Numbered from the stretch's first letter, positions 43,508 to 53,411 are shown. The stretch is DNA of 64,000 nucleotides from Saccharopolyspora hordei (GCF_013410345.1 NZ_JACCFJ010000001.1:3881001-3945000), one strand, 5' to 3'. Notes: generated by a model from the letters alone, not told the origin. A program made the numbers and translations.

Positions 43508-44172
43508 GACTTCCTGGTGGACGAGGACCGGGGACCGGGCCTCGTCCGGCGCGGGTTCGCCGTCGACGACGAGCTCTTGCGCCGACCGGCCGCACGCCGG
43601 GGGGTCTCGGCCGGCTCCTGGTCCGCGTCCCTCGGCTGCGGCACGGACTCCCGCTCCGAGCTGCCGCGCCGCTCCTTCGCCCCCGTCCGGCGCGCGCTCG
43701 ACGACCGCTCCGGCCGCCGTTGCTCAGCACGCTCCTCCTCGGCTTCGCCGCGCTCCTCCTCGGGCGCCTCCTCAGGTTCTTCCTCGGTCGACCGTCCCGC
43801 GAGACCGGAGGCGCGCTCGCCCAGACCGGACGCGCGCTCCCCCACGTCCTCGACGTGGGGAGTCCGCAGACCCGCAGCACGTTCGGTCAAGCTCTCACCG
43901 AGCGACTCGATCTTGTTGGTGGCAGCGGCGATCGCGGCGGACTTCGCCGCGTCCAGCAGGCGTTCCCGCGCCTCTCCCGTCAACTTCTTCACCTCGGGAG
44001 ACGACGCGAGCAGCTCGCCCCCCTTGGTGAGCAGCTCCCTCGGGTTCGGCGTCAGGCGCTTGCCCGCCATCATCCCCGCGGCCGCGATGGCGAGCTTCAT
44101 CTTCCGACTGCGCCCGAGGACGTAGCCGATCGCCACGGCCAAGGCGATGTGAGGTCCAGATCCCATGGTCAA
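43504..44172 (-). CDS. First gene of the gas vesicle operon, GvpY-like, unknown function
   Basis: A 222-residue protein. The N-terminus is hydrophobic and repetitive (HIALAVAIGYVLGRSRKMKL, then AIAAAGMMAGKRL), followed by a helical middle and a long Glu-, Arg- and Ser-rich disordered tail. Its place and make-up match the Streptomyces gene often called gvpY and sometimes annotated as DNA primase; I see no primase motif. It may link the vesicle to other proteins. It starts at ATG 44172 (or 44166) and leads the ten-gene operon. Confidence 0.7.
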   Translation of the reverse strand: MTMGSGPHIALAVAIGYVLGRSRKMKLAIAAAGMMAGKRLTPNPRELLTKGGELLASSPEVKKLTGEARERLLDAAKSAAIAAATNKIESLGESLTERAAGLRTPHVEDVGERASGLGERASGLAGRSTEEEPEEAPEEERGEAEEERAEQRRPERSSSARRTGAKERRGSSERESVPQPRDADQEPAETPRRAAGRRKSSSSTANPRRTRPGPRSSSTRKS

Positions 44173-44464
44173 CCCCCTGCCGGTTGCTCCGGCGGGTCGC
44201 TCGCCCGCGACTCGACCACCGTCACGTCGCTGCGGCGATTGTCATAGTGCGAGGCTACCCGCTCGCCCGCGCCTCAACACCCGTTGACAGCGTGCCGGTC
44301 CACTTCGGGCAAAGATCTCCGGAAACCGTGATCACGTGGGGAAGTTCGGAGTTCGGGACCGCCCCAGCACGCGGGGTCCGGGACGTCGTGCGACCGGCCG
44401 CGCGGTCGGTCCCGGACCTCGGGCGGAGCGTGTCGGTCCGGGCGGTGCCGGGTACTGCCGGAGC

Positions 44465-45871
44465 GTGCAGCTCGTCGAGGAGACGCCGTACCGGTTCCGG
44501 ATCGACCCGCGCGGTCCGATGCGGGTGCCCGGTGTGGTGTTCACGTCGCGGGCGCTGGCGACGGACGACGGCGCGCTGGAACAGGTCGCCAACGTCGCGA
44601 CGCTGCCGGGCATCGTCCGCGCCTCCTACGCGATGCCCGACGTGCACTGGGGCTACGGCTTCCCGATCGGCGGGGTCGCCGCCACCGACGTGCGGGCCGG
44701 TGGCGTGGTGTCCCCGGGCGGGGTCGGGTTCGACATCTCGTGCGGGGTGCGGCTGCTCGCCGCCGACCTCGAGCGTTCGGACTTCCACCGCGTGGCCGAG
44801 CGGATCATGGACGGGCTCAGCCGGGAGACCCCGCGTGGCGCGGGCCGGGGCGCGGTGTGGCAGCTGCCGGGCGACGGCCTGCTGCGGTTGCTCACCGAGG
44901 GCGCCCGCTACGCGGTCGAGCGGGGCTGGGGCGGGCAGCGCGACCTCGACCGCTGTGAGGACGGCGGCGCGGTCCCCGACGCCGATCCCGACCGGGTCAG
45001 CACCCGTGCCCGGGACCGCGGGCTCGGCCAGGTCGGCAGTCTCGGGTCGGGCAACCACTTCCTGGAGGTGCAGGCCGTCGACGCGGTCTACGACGAGCGC
45101 ACCGCCACCGCGTTCGGTCTGCACCTCGACCAGGTGTGCGTGATGATCCACTGTGGATCACGCGGGCTCGGGCACCAGATCTGCACCGACCACGTGCGGC
45201 GGATGGACGAGACCATGGCCGACCGCGGGATCACGGTGCCGGACCGCCAGCTGGCGTGCGCGCCCGCGGACTCCCCGGACGGACGCGCCTACCTGGCGGC
45301 GATGGCCGCGGCGGCGAACTACGCCCGTGCGAACCGCCACGTGCTCGGCGTCGCGGCCGGCGAGGTCCTGCGCGAGGTGACCGGGCGCGGTCTGGACCTG
45401 GTGTACGACACCTCGCACAACCTCGCCAGGATCGAGCAGCACGACGTCGACGGTGACCGCCGCACGCTGTGCGTGCACCGCAAGGGCGCCACCCGCGCGC
45501 TCCCGCCCGGGCACCCCGAGCTGCCGCCGGACCTGCGGGAGGTCGGGCAGCCCGTGCTCATCCCGGGGTCGATGGGCACCGCGTCCTACGTGCTGGCCGG
45601 GGTGCCCGAGGGGGACGCGTTCCACTCGACCTGCCACGGCGCCGGGCGCACGCGCAGCCGCCACCAGGCCGCGCGCACCACCGACGCGCGGCAGCTGCGG
45701 CGGGACCTGGAGCGCCACGGCGTCGTGGTGCGCGGGAACTCGGCGCGCGGCCTGGCCGAGGAGGCCCCGACCGCCTACAAGGACGTCGACGCCGTGGTGT
45801 CCGTGGCCGAGGGCGCCGGGCTGTGCCGCAAGGTCGCCCGGCTCGTGCCGCTGGGCGTGGTGAAGGGGTGA
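44465..45871 (+). CDS. rtcB: RNA-splicing ligase RtcB
   Basis: A 468-residue GTP- and Mn-dependent RNA ligase joining 2',3'-cyclic phosphate or 3'-phosphate ends to 5'-OH ends. The metal cysteine is Cys93 in [11 protein letters not shown]; other ligands lie in [18 protein letters not shown] and TSHNLA. The guanylated histidine is His391 in [11 protein letters not shown], and [13 protein letters not shown] and HRKGATRA are conserved. The start was set at GTG 44465. Its stop overlaps the archease start (GTGA). It is divergent from the gas vesicle operon. Confidence 0.94.
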   Translation: MQLVEETPYRFRIDPRGPMRVPGVVFTSRALATDDGALEQVANVATLPGIVRASYAMPDVHWGYGFPIGGVAATDVRAGGVVSPGGVGFDISCGVRLLAADLERSDFHRVAERIMDGLSRETPRGAGRGAVWQLPGDGLLRLLTEGARYAVERGWGGQRDLDRCEDGGAVPDADPDRVSTRARDRGLGQVGSLGSGNHFLEVQAVDAVYDERTATAFGLHLDQVCVMIHCGSRGLGHQICTDHVRRMDETMADRGITVPDRQLACAPADSPDGRAYLAAMAAAANYARANRHVLGVAAGEVLREVTGRGLDLVYDTSHNLARIEQHDVDGDRRTLCVHRKGATRALPPGHPELPPDLREVGQPVLIPGSMGTASYVLAGVPEGDAFHSTCHGAGRTRSRHQAARTTDARQLRRDLERHGVVVRGNSARGLAEEAPTAYKDVDAVVSVAEGAGLCRKVARLVPLGVVKG

Positions 45872-46278
45872 GCGGCGGGTTCGAGCACCTGCCGCACACC
45901 GCCGACATCCGGTTCCAGGCGTGGGGCGGCACCCGCGAGGAGTGCCTGGAGCAGGCCGCGCGGGCGCTGGTCGCCGCGTTCGCCGACGTCGCCGAGGACG
46001 CCCCGGCGCGCACCAGCGAGGTGGTGCTCGGCGGCGACGACGAGCAGGTGCTGCTGGCCGTGCTGGACGAGATCGTCTACCGGCTCGACGTCGAGGGCAC
46101 CGTGCCGCGGGACGTCGGCGTCCGGACCACGTCCTCGGGGACCGTCCTCCGCCTGTCCGAAGTGGACGCCGACCGGGTGCGGTTCACCGGGGCCGCGCCG
46201 AAGGCGATCTCGCTGCACGGGTTCTCCTTCACCCACGACCAGCGCGGGTGGCGGTGCGAGATCACAGTGGACGTCTGA
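45868..46278 (+). CDS. Archease, RtcB activator
   Basis: A 136-residue protein of the archease/MTH1598 family. The start [16 protein letters not shown] carries the key metal Asp13, and the end is the typical [19 protein letters not shown]. Archease speeds the guanylation and turnover of RtcB. Four-base overlap with rtcB shows coupling. Its stop abuts the converging MBL gene (TGATCA). Confidence 0.92.
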   Translation: MSGGFEHLPHTADIRFQAWGGTREECLEQAARALVAAFADVAEDAPARTSEVVLGGDDEQVLLAVLDEIVYRLDVEGTVPRDVGVRTTSSGTVLRLSEVDADRVRFTGAAPKAISLHGFSFTHDQRGWRCEITVDV

Positions 46279-47106
46279 TCACGGTTCGTCCCGGACGAAG
46301 CGGAGGTAGCGCTCGGCGGAGCGCTGCACGACGCGGTCCGCCCCGCTGAGGATCACCGCGTCCCACCACGCGCCGTAGAGCGCCTCGAAGCGGTACTGCG
46401 CGAGCGTGCGGGCGGCCCGCTCGACCACGCTGGGCCGCTCCGGGACGAGGTTCGGGTAGCTGTACATGAACGCCACGTGCGTGCGGTCCGGGATGACCTG
46501 CACGATGTCGCCGCTGAACAGCGCACCGTCCCCGCGGTCCCAGTGCAGCACCGTGCCGCCGGTGAAGTGCACCCCCAGGTTGATCAGCGTCAGGCCGGGC
46601 GCGAGCTGCGTCGAGGTGCCCTCCCACAGCTGGATCGCCGGGTCCGGGCGGCCGATCCACTGCGCGTCGCCGGCGTGCAGGTGCACCGGGGCGTCGAAGG
46701 CGTGGGCCCACTCCACCATCGTGGTGTAGTAGTGCGGGTGGCTGATCGCGATGCCGTCCAGCCCGCCGAGCTCGCCGATGGTCCGGACGATCTCGTCGTC
46801 GAGGTAGGCCACGCAGTCCCACAGGAAGTTGCCGGCCTCGGTGCGCAGCAGCAGGGCCCGCTGCCCGATCGCGAACCGCGGCTCGCAGCCGATGCCCAGC
46901 ACCTCGCCCTGCTCCCGGATGAGCGCCGTGCGCTCACCGGAGCGCAGCTCCTCCAGGTCGGTCCACTGCTGCCCGTCGGCCGGCACGTACTGGCGCTCGT
47001 CCTCGCAGACCGGGCAGTCCGGTCGCGGGTGGGCGTACTGCGTGCCGCAGGTGGCGCAGATCGGCAGCGGAGTGGTGGGCATGGCGGGCGTCCTCTCCGT
47101 CGTCAC
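46279..47106 (-). CDS. Metallo-beta-lactamase-fold hydrolase with N-terminal zinc ribbon
   Basis: A 275-residue protein. Residues 15-36 form a small rubredoxin-like zinc ribbon, with CATCGTQY and CPVCED pairs. The MBL domain follows: ISHPHYYTTMVEW, in place of the usual HxHxDH, then HLHAGDAQW, LFSGDIVQV. The replaced Asp suggests altered or single-metal chemistry. It starts at GTG 47106, or at ATG 47082. Substrate unknown. Confidence 0.8.
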   Translation of the reverse strand: MTTERTPAMPTTPLPICATCGTQYAHPRPDCPVCEDERQYVPADGQQWTDLEELRSGERTALIREQGEVLGIGCEPRFAIGQRALLLRTEAGNFLWDCVAYLDDEIVRTIGELGGLDGIAISHPHYYTTMVEWAHAFDAPVHLHAGDAQWIGRPDPAIQLWEGTSTQLAPGLTLINLGVHFTGGTVLHWDRGDGALFSGDIVQVIPDRTHVAFMYSYPNLVPERPSVVERAARTLAQYRFEALYGAWWDAVILSGADRVVQRSAERYLRFVRDEP

Positions 47107-47199
47107 GAGCCGCAGCGTAACGCCGTCGGGACGGCGTGCGGTGGGCTTCCCGTGGAGGAGCGCCCGCAGCCGCGGCGCCCGGGTCCGGCGCGCTCCGGC

Positions 47200-47646
47200 T
47201 CAGCGCGCGGCCGGGCGGACGACGACGACCGGGCAGCGCGCGTGGGTCACGCAGTGCTGGCTCACCGACCCCAGGAGCGCGCCGACGAACCCACCGTGGC
47301 CCCGGCTGCCCACCACGAGGAGGTCGGCGTCCCGGGCCCGCTCCAGCAGCGACCCCGCCGCCGGACCGCACACCGCGTCCTGGTGGACGGGAACGGACGT
47401 CGCCAGCTCCGCCGCGGTCTCCTCGACGACCCGCCGGAGCACCTGCTCCGCCCGCGTCCGCACCTCCTCGTCCGAGATCACCGGCGGCACGGGCGCGGCC
47501 TCGACGAGCACCGGCGGCGCCCACGCGATCAGCGCCGTGACGGTGCCCCCGCACCGTTCGGCGTAGCGCAGCGCCCACCGGAGCGCGTCCCGCGACCCCG
47601 GCGAGCCGTCCACCCCGACGACGATCCGCGGCTCGTCCTCGCTCAT
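47200..47646 (-). CDS. Universal stress protein, single domain
   Basis: A 148-residue UspA-fold protein: RIVVGVDGSPGSRDALRWAL at residues 7-26 and the ATP motif LLVVGSRGHGGFVGALLGSV near 110-129, followed by CPVVVVRP. It binds ATP and is usually expressed in dormancy or stress. It is divergent from a two-domain Usp gene. Confidence 0.9.
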   Translation of the reverse strand: MSEDEPRIVVGVDGSPGSRDALRWALRYAERCGGTVTALIAWAPPVLVEAAPVPPVISDEEVRTRAEQVLRRVVEETAAELATSVPVHQDAVCGPAAGSLLERARDADLLVVGSRGHGGFVGALLGSVSQHCVTHARCPVVVVRPAAR

Positions 47647-47811
47647 CTCCCCCACGCTCCGAACCTCGCCCACCGTCCGGTTACCCGCGCGGGCCCGAGC
47701 TCGCACCTCGCCGGGTCCCCTGTGGACACCACGGGCGGGCGCCCGCGGGTCGCGCGCCCGCGTCCGGGGTATCCGACGGACGTCGGCGACGAGCGCATGA
47801 CGGAGGGCGCC

Positions 47812-48645
47812 ATGGGGACACCGGAGCAGCCCGTCGTGGCCGCTGTGGACGGGTCGGAGGGTTCGGCGCGGGCCGCGCGCTGGGCGGCCGAGGAGGCCGG
47901 CCGGCGGCACGCGGGACTCCGGCTCGTGATCGTCAACGACGATCCGGTGCGAGCGGAGTTCGCGGAACGGGCGGTGGAGAAGGTCGCGGCGGCGTGCCGC
48001 ACCCGGACACCGGAGGTCGAGGTCGGCACCGAGGTCGCCGACGGGCATCCCGTCGAGGAGCTGGTGCGCCGCAGCGCCCAGGCGCAGCTGCTGGTGCTCG
48101 GCGCTCGCGGGCTCGGCGGCTTCACCGAAGCACTGCTGGGCGGGGTGAGCACGACGGTGGCCACGCACGCGTCGTGCCCGGTGGTCGTCGTGCGCGAGAA
48201 CGTCCCCACCACCGTGGGGCCGGTGGTCGTCGGGGTGGACGGCTCCCCGAGCAGCCAGCGGGCCCTGCTGTTCGCCCACGACGCGGCCGCCCGGTTGCAC
48301 GCCGAGCTGGTCGTCGTGCAGGTCTGGCACGAGGTGGGGCTGCTCGCGGGCCTGCTCGCACCGCAGGACCGGGACCGCGTGCAGCAGGAGGTCGAGCGGT
48401 CGCTGGCGGAGCAGACCGCCACGGTGCGCGACCTGCGGCCGGAGGTCCGCACCCGCGAGGTGGTCGAGCGCGGCCACCCGGTGGCGGCGCTGATCGACGC
48501 CTCCCGCGACGCGCGGCTGCTCGTCGTGGGGCACCGAGGGGTCGGGGGCTTCGACGGGGTGTTCCTGGGCTCGGTGGCGGCCGGGGTGCTGCACCACGCC
48601 GTGTGCCCGGTGGCCGTGGTCCGCGACACCGGGGGGACGCGCTGA
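47812..48645 (+). CDS. Universal stress protein, tandem two-domain
   Basis: A 277-residue protein with two UspA domains, about 1-135 and 140-277. Each ends in an ATP-type loop: LLVLGARGLGGFTEALLGGV and LLVVGHRGVGGFDGVFLGSV. The start was set at ATG 47812 because GGAGGG at 47802-47807 lies inside the longer frame that starts at ATG 47797. The divergent Usp pair probably shares control by stress or low oxygen, but I saw no DosR-type box. Confidence 0.9.
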   Translation: MGTPEQPVVAAVDGSEGSARAARWAAEEAGRRHAGLRLVIVNDDPVRAEFAERAVEKVAAACRTRTPEVEVGTEVADGHPVEELVRRSAQAQLLVLGARGLGGFTEALLGGVSTTVATHASCPVVVVRENVPTTVGPVVVGVDGSPSSQRALLFAHDAAARLHAELVVVQVWHEVGLLAGLLAPQDRDRVQQEVERSLAEQTATVRDLRPEVRTREVVERGHPVAALIDASRDARLLVVGHRGVGGFDGVFLGSVAAGVLHHAVCPVAVVRDTGGTR

Positions 48646-48756
48646 CCGGTCCCGCCCGCGGGGCGCCGCGGCTAGCATGGCCGCGGCGGCCCCGGCCGTC
48701 GCGTCCACGGCCACCGAACCCCGGCAAGCGCCGGGAAGACCCGCTCGGGGGTGCTC

Positions 48757-48978
48757 ATGTGCCGCAGCATCAAGACGCTCCGCCCGCCCTACGCCGAGGA
48801 GGTCACCGAGGGTGACGTGCGCGCGGCGGCGTTGCAGTACGTCCGCAAGGTCTCCGGCTTCCGGCAGCCCGCCGCGCACAACGCCGCGGCGTTCGAGCAG
48901 GCCGTCGACGAGGTCGAGCGCGCCACCGCGAAGCTGCTCGCGTCGTTGCAGGTGCGTGGCGGCCGGACCCGCACCTGA
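48757..48978 (+). CDS. DUF2277 family protein
   Basis: A 73-residue protein with the family start MCRSIKTLRPPY, then TEGDVRAAALQYVRKVSGFR and a helical end. DUF2277 is a small, widespread family of unknown function. The start was set at ATG 48757; a GTG two codons earlier is possible. Stands alone. Confidence 0.85.
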   Translation: MCRSIKTLRPPYAEEVTEGDVRAAALQYVRKVSGFRQPAAHNAAAFEQAVDEVERATAKLLASLQVRGGRTRT

Positions 48979-49027
48979 CACCTCCACCGCCTCCCGCACC
49001 TGCCCCCGACCCTGGAGTTGATCGCCC

Positions 49028-49810
49028 TTGCAGACCGCGACGGCCGCGTTGCAGGACGTCCAGACGCACTACTGCGCCGGCGGGTCCGGACCGGCCGTGG
49101 TGTTCGTGCACGGCTTGGCCGAGGACCACCGCAGCTGGCGGCGCCAGCAGGAGGAGTTCACCGACCACCGCACCTACGCCTACGACGTCCGCGGCCACGG
49201 GTCGAGCACGCTCGGAGCCGCCGACGGCACCGTGGCGCAGCTGCGCGATGACCTGGTGGCGTTCCTGGCCGAGGTCTCCGGGCCCGCGGTGTGCGTCGGG
49301 TTCTCCCTGGGCGGCACCGTCGTGCTCTCCGCCGCTGCGCACCGCCCCGACCTGGTCACCGGGGTGGTCGTGCTCGGCACGTCCTCGGTGGTGGGCCGGC
49401 GGGCGGCCGAGGCCAACCGCGAGCGCGCGGCGGAGGCCGGCGATCCCACCGCGCTGCTCGACGCACTGCGCGCGGACACCCGGACGATGCTGCACAACCC
49501 TTCGGTGGACGTCGAGGAGGTGGTCGCGCGCCGGGCCGCGGCGGTCGGCGACGGCGCGGGCTACGCCAACGCGCTCACCGCGATGGCCGGGATCCACGAC
49601 GACCCGCTGACGCCCGCGCTCGCGGCGATCACCTGCCCGGTCACCGTGATCGGCGCGGAGCACGACGCGCTCTGCCCGCGCAAGGCGGCCGACCTCCTCC
49701 TCGAAGGCCTTCCCCACGCGAGCTACGTGGAGATCCCGGACGCGGGCCACCTGATGAACGTCGACAACCCGGACGCCGTCACGGCCGCGCTGCGCACCGC
49801 GCTGGGCTGA
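49028..49810 (+). CDS. Alpha/beta hydrolase
   Basis: A 260-residue hydrolase. The oxyanion motif is FVHGLAED near residue 26, the nucleophile elbow is GFSLGG near 91-96, the acid is likely Asp in IGAEHDALCP, and the catalytic His is in DAGHLMNVD near 238. Substrate unknown. Ends before a convergent hairpin. Confidence 0.88.
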   Translation: MQTATAALQDVQTHYCAGGSGPAVVFVHGLAEDHRSWRRQQEEFTDHRTYAYDVRGHGSSTLGAADGTVAQLRDDLVAFLAEVSGPAVCVGFSLGGTVVLSAAAHRPDLVTGVVVLGTSSVVGRRAAEANRERAAEAGDPTALLDALRADTRTMLHNPSVDVEEVVARRAAAVGDGAGYANALTAMAGIHDDPLTPALAAITCPVTVIGAEHDALCPRKAADLLLEGLPHASYVEIPDAGHLMNVDNPDAVTAALRTALG

Positions 49811-49830
49811 ACCGAGCGCCCGCCGGAACG

Positions 49831-49871
49831 CCGGGAGGGCGGCTGCGGACGAACCGCAACCGCCCTCCCGG
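49831..49871. terminator. Bidirectional hairpin terminator
   Basis: 18-base arms (49831-49848, core CCGGGAGGGCGG; 49854-49871) with one mismatch and a 5-base loop. Lies between the hydrolase stop (49810) and the converging tctA stop (49888). Confidence 0.8.
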
Positions 49872-49887
49872 ACAGGCCGCCGACGGG

Positions 49888-51399
49888 TCAGGCGTCCACG
49901 CGCTCCGGCTCGGAGCGCCCCTTCGCGGGGCGGACCAGCTTCGCCCACAGCGGCCAGGTCAGCAGCACCGCGATCACCACGTAGACCGCGATGGCCAACG
50001 GCGAGTTCACCAGTCCGGTCAGCGACCCGTCGCTGATCTGCAACGCGCGCCGCATCTGCAGCTCGGCGGCCGGGCCGAGGATGACGCCGACGATCGCCGG
50101 GAGCACCGGCAACCCGTAGCGGCGCATCACGAACCCGATGACACCGATGAGGAACAGCAGCACCAGGTCCATCACCTCACCGCCGATGGCGTACGCGCCG
50201 ACGCTGGCGAAGAACAGGATCCCGGCGTAGAGGTACGGGCGCGGGATCTGCAGCAGCTTGGCCCACACCGGCGCCAGCGGCAGGTTGATGACCAGCAGCA
50301 GCACCAGGCCGACGAACATGCTCGCGATGAGCGCCCACACCAGGTCGGCCTCGCGCTCGAACAGCAACGGCCCGGGCTGGATGCCGTACTGCTGGAACGC
50401 CGCCAGCATCACCGCGGCCACCGACGTGGTCGGCAGGCCCAGGGTGAGCATGGTGACCATCGTGCCCGCGGCGCTGGAGGTCGAGGTCGACTCGGGTCCG
50501 GCGACCCCCTCGATCGCGCCCGTGCCCCAGTCGCCCTTCTTCCGCGCGAGCTGCTTCTCCAGCGTGTAGGACAGGAACGTGGGCATTTCCGCACCGCCCG
50601 CGGGGATCGCGCCGAACGGGAACCCGATCAGCGGTCCGCGCAGCCACGGCTTCCACGCCCGCCTCAGGTCCTGCTTGCCCAGCCAAGGACGCCCGACCGA
50701 CAGCGGCTTCTCCTGGGTGTGCCGCAGGTGCGCGGCGACCCACAGCGACTCGCCGACGGCGAACAGCCCGACCGCCACGACCACGATGTCGATGCCGTCG
50801 GCCAGCTGCAGCCAGCCGAAGGTCAACCGGGCCTGGCCGCTCATCTGGTCCAGCCCGACCAGCCCCATCGTCAGGCCGATCAGCAGCGAGGCGAACCCGC
50901 GGACCCGCGAGCTGCCCAGCACGGTCGCGGTCGCGGCGAAGGCGAGCACCATGAACGCGAAGTAGTCCGGCGCGCCGATGTTGACCGCGTAGCCCGCGAT
51001 GACCGGCGCCAGCAGCACCAGCAGGACCAGGCCGACCAGGCCGCCGACGAAGTGGCCGATCGCCGCCGCGGCCAGGGCCTGCGAGCCGCGGCCCCGCTTG
51101 GCCATCTTGTTGCCTTCGATCGCCACCACCACCGCCGCGCTCTCGCCGGGGGTGTTGAGCAGGATCGAGGTCGTCGAGCCGCCGAACATGCCGCCGAAGT
51201 AGATGCCGGCGAACATGATGAACGCGCCGGTGGGGTCCAGCGCGTAGGTCACCGGCAGCAGCAGCGCCACCGCCATCGCCGGGCCGATGCCGGGCAGCAC
51301 GCCCACCGCGGTGCCCAGCAGCACGCCGATCGCGGCGAACAGCAGGTGCTCCGGGGTCAGCGCGGTGCCGAAACCCGCCAGGAGGTTGGACAGGTCCAT
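49888..51399 (-). CDS. tctA: Tripartite tricarboxylate transporter, large permease TctA
   Basis: A 503-residue polytopic protein: [20 protein letters not shown] near residues 29-48, [20 protein letters not shown] near 68-87, and [18 protein letters not shown] later, the three signatures of TctA. With TctB and TctC it imports carboxylates such as citrate using the ion gradient. It starts three bases after the tctB stop. Confidence 0.94.
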   Translation of the reverse strand: MDLSNLLAGFGTALTPEHLLFAAIGVLLGTAVGVLPGIGPAMAVALLLPVTYALDPTGAFIMFAGIYFGGMFGGSTTSILLNTPGESAAVVVAIEGNKMAKRGRGSQALAAAAIGHFVGGLVGLVLLVLLAPVIAGYAVNIGAPDYFAFMVLAFAATATVLGSSRVRGFASLLIGLTMGLVGLDQMSGQARLTFGWLQLADGIDIVVVAVGLFAVGESLWVAAHLRHTQEKPLSVGRPWLGKQDLRRAWKPWLRGPLIGFPFGAIPAGGAEMPTFLSYTLEKQLARKKGDWGTGAIEGVAGPESTSTSSAAGTMVTMLTLGLPTTSVAAVMLAAFQQYGIQPGPLLFEREADLVWALIASMFVGLVLLLVINLPLAPVWAKLLQIPRPYLYAGILFFASVGAYAIGGEVMDLVLLFLIGVIGFVMRRYGLPVLPAIVGVILGPAAELQMRRALQISDGSLTGLVNSPLAIAVYVVIAVLLTWPLWAKLVRPAKGRSEPERVDA

Positions 51400-51402
51400 C
51401 GG

Positions 51403-51942
51403 TCAGATCACCCCCATCAGCGGGCCACCGGGCAGCGGGACGCCGAGCAGGTTGTTGAACGCCAGCCAGGTGAGCACCGCGACGACCGCCGAGACCAGCG
51501 GGTCGCGCACGAAGTTCCGGCTGCCCAGCGAGTAGGCCGCGCCCCAGAACAGGACCGCCGACGACGCCGGGAAGCCGATCACGTTGATCAGCGCCGCGTT
51601 GAGCAGGAAGAACCCGGACAGCAGCAACAGCGTCCGCCAGTCGGTCGGCGCCTCCAGGTCGACGTCCTCGCCGCCCTCGGCCTCACCGCGCCCGCCGCGC
51701 AGCACGTCGACGGCCAGCAGGACCGAGACCACGACCAGCAGCGTGCCCACGAGGAGCGGCACCGCGGTCGGGCCCACCGGGCCGCGCTGGGCGAAGTCGG
51801 TGGACATGGTCATCGCGTCCACCAGCACCAGCACGCCCACCGCGAGCAGCAGCACGCACAGGCCCAGCTCGGAGTGCGCCTTCCACCAGCTCTGGCGCGA
51901 CGGTTCGGCCTCCGGGCGTTCGGTGTCCACAGCAGTGCTCAT
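51403..51942 (-). CDS. tctB: Tripartite tricarboxylate transporter, small permease TctB
   Basis: A 179-residue membrane protein with four helices, the usual TctB layout: LGLCVLLLAVGVLVLVDAM, then VGPTAVPLLVGTLLVVVSVL, an acidic cytosolic loop, and two C-terminal helices. Overlaps tctC by four bases (ATGA). Confidence 0.9.
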   Translation of the reverse strand: MSTAVDTERPEAEPSRQSWWKAHSELGLCVLLLAVGVLVLVDAMTMSTDFAQRGPVGPTAVPLLVGTLLVVVSVLLAVDVLRGGRGEAEGGEDVDLEAPTDWRTLLLLSGFFLLNAALINVIGFPASSAVLFWGAAYSLGSRNFVRDPLVSAVVAVLTWLAFNNLLGVPLPGGPLMGVI

Positions 51943-52931
51943 GCCACCCCCAGTTCCGCGAGGACCGAGGCCACCCGGTCGTTCTCCGACTCGAGGAAGG
52001 TCCCGAAGTCGTCACCGGTCTGGAACGCGTCCGACCAGCCGTTGACCCGCATCGCCTCGCGCCACTGCTCGGTGTCGTGCAGGCGGGTGAACAGCCCGAT
52101 CAGCTTCTCCCGCTCGGTGTCGGTGAGCCCCGGGGGCGCGACGATGCCGCGCCAGTTGGTGAAGGTGACGTCCACCCCGGACTCCTGCAGGGTCGGGGCG
52201 TCGATGCCGGGCACCCGCTCGGGGCTGGTCACCGCCAGCGCCCGCAGCTCGCCCGCGGCGATCTGGTCGCGGGTCTCGCCGATCCCGGACACGCCGAAGG
52301 CGACCTTGCTGCCCAGCACCGAGGCCATCAGCTCGCCACCGCCGTCGAACGGCACGTAGTTGACGTCCTTGGCCGGCAGGCCGATCCCGCGCGCGGTCAG
52401 CATCGTCGCCAGGTGGTCCGGGCCGCCCGGCGAGGAACCGCCGCCCACCGGGACCGCTCCGGGGTTTGCCTTCCACGCCCCGACCAGGTCGCCGATCGTG
52501 CGGTACGGCGAGTCCTTGGCCACCACGATCACGTCGGCTTCCTCGGTCAGCTTCGCGATCGGCGTGGTGTCCTGCAGCGACACCGGCGAGTGGTTCGTGT
52601 ACACCGAGCCCACCACGCCCAGCCCCATGGACATCACCAGCGCGCCGTTGCCCGACTCGCCGACCAGCCGGCCCAGGCCGACGGTGCCGCCGGCGCCGGG
52701 CAGGTTGAAGACCTCGGTCGGCCCGTTCAGCCCGGTGTCCTCGACGGCCTTCACCGCGGTGCGCGCGGTGATGTCGTACCCGCCGCCGGGGGTGTTGGGC
52801 ACCATGACCCGCAGACCGCGGACCTGGGACCCCGCCGCGTCATCCCGCCCCGAGCCGAGCAGGGGCGGCACCAGGAGCACCAGCAGTGCTGCCCCCAGCA
52901 CCGCCAGCGCGACTTGGATCTTGCGCATCAT
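51939..52931 (-). CDS. tctC: Tripartite tricarboxylate transporter, substrate-binding protein TctC
   Basis: A 330-residue extracytoplasmic binding protein of the Bug family. A signal segment lies at about residues 7-24; the mature part has VMVPNTPGGGYDITAR, then FNLPGAGGTVGLGRL, the two ligand loops. No lipobox cysteine is evident. The ligand is a carboxylate but not identifiable. Starts at ATG 52931 (or 52928), first gene of the operon. Confidence 0.92.
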   Translation of the reverse strand: MMRKIQVALAVLGAALLVLLVPPLLGSGRDDAAGSQVRGLRVMVPNTPGGGYDITARTAVKAVEDTGLNGPTEVFNLPGAGGTVGLGRLVGESGNGALVMSMGLGVVGSVYTNHSPVSLQDTTPIAKLTEEADVIVVAKDSPYRTIGDLVGAWKANPGAVPVGGGSSPGGPDHLATMLTARGIGLPAKDVNYVPFDGGGELMASVLGSKVAFGVSGIGETRDQIAAGELRALAVTSPERVPGIDAPTLQESGVDVTFTNWRGIVAPPGLTDTEREKLIGLFTRLHDTEQWREAMRVNGWSDAFQTGDDFGTFLESENDRVASVLAELGVA

Positions 52932-53006
52932 CACCTCACTGTGACCCCGATCTCGTACCGACCGGGTGGTAGGTGATCCTGCCCCCGCGCACCGCGCGCC
53001 GTCTCG

Positions 53007-53025
53007 CTTCCGGAACTGTCGGAAG
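53007..53025. promoter_or_regulatory. Inverted repeat upstream of the tct operon
   Basis: CTTCCG (53007-53012) and CGGAAG (53020-53025) flank a 7-base spacer, 75 bases upstream of tctC. It could be an operator for the carboxylate transporter; no two-component regulator (TctDE) gene is nearby. Confidence 0.3.
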
Positions 53026-53219
53026 TACTGGAACTTGTGTAACCGCGGGGGACCGCCCCGGCCGACTGGCGGCCGGGCCCACTCGCACCGCCTGGTCGCA
53101 GTCCGCGTACCGACGGTCGGGCGACGGTCGGTGACCGCACGGCGAGTAGGATCCGGGCGGCGCAACCAGGAGCCACCCGGTGCCGCACCCCGGTGGCGGA
53201 ACAGCGAGGAGTGGAAGTC

Positions 53220-53411
53220 ATGGGTTCGCTCAGTGCCTGGCACTGGCTGGTCGTGCTCATCGCGGCCGTGCTGCTGTTCGGCTCGTCGAAGCTGCCCCAG
53301 ATGGCCCGCTCGCTGGGCCAGTCCGCCCGCGTGCTCAAGGCCGAGGTGCGCGGCATGAAGGCCGACGAGGAAGCGGCTGCGCGGCCCGCCGAGGGCGAGC
53401 CGCGCAGCTGA
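53220..53411 (+). CDS. tatA: Twin-arginine translocase subunit TatA/TatE
   Basis: A 63-residue Tat subunit: one membrane helix at about residues 6-22 (WHWLVVLIAAVLLF), the hinge FGSSKLPQMA, an amphipathic helix (RSLGQSARVLKAEVRGM) and an acidic tail. No tatB or tatC lies nearby. The start was taken at ATG 53220, after GGAG. Confidence 0.92.
   Translation: MGSLSAWHWLVVLIAAVLLFGSSKLPQMARSLGQSARVLKAEVRGMKADEEAAARPAEGEPRS

Noticed and set aside
44284-44316. TTGACA at 44284 as a promoter for rtcB
   Set aside because: No -10 at 16-18 bases; AAAGAT is 21 bases away.
49291-52359. A 1022-codon plus-strand frame across the tct operon
   Set aside because: Low-complexity Arg/His/Gln translation, antisense to tctABC.
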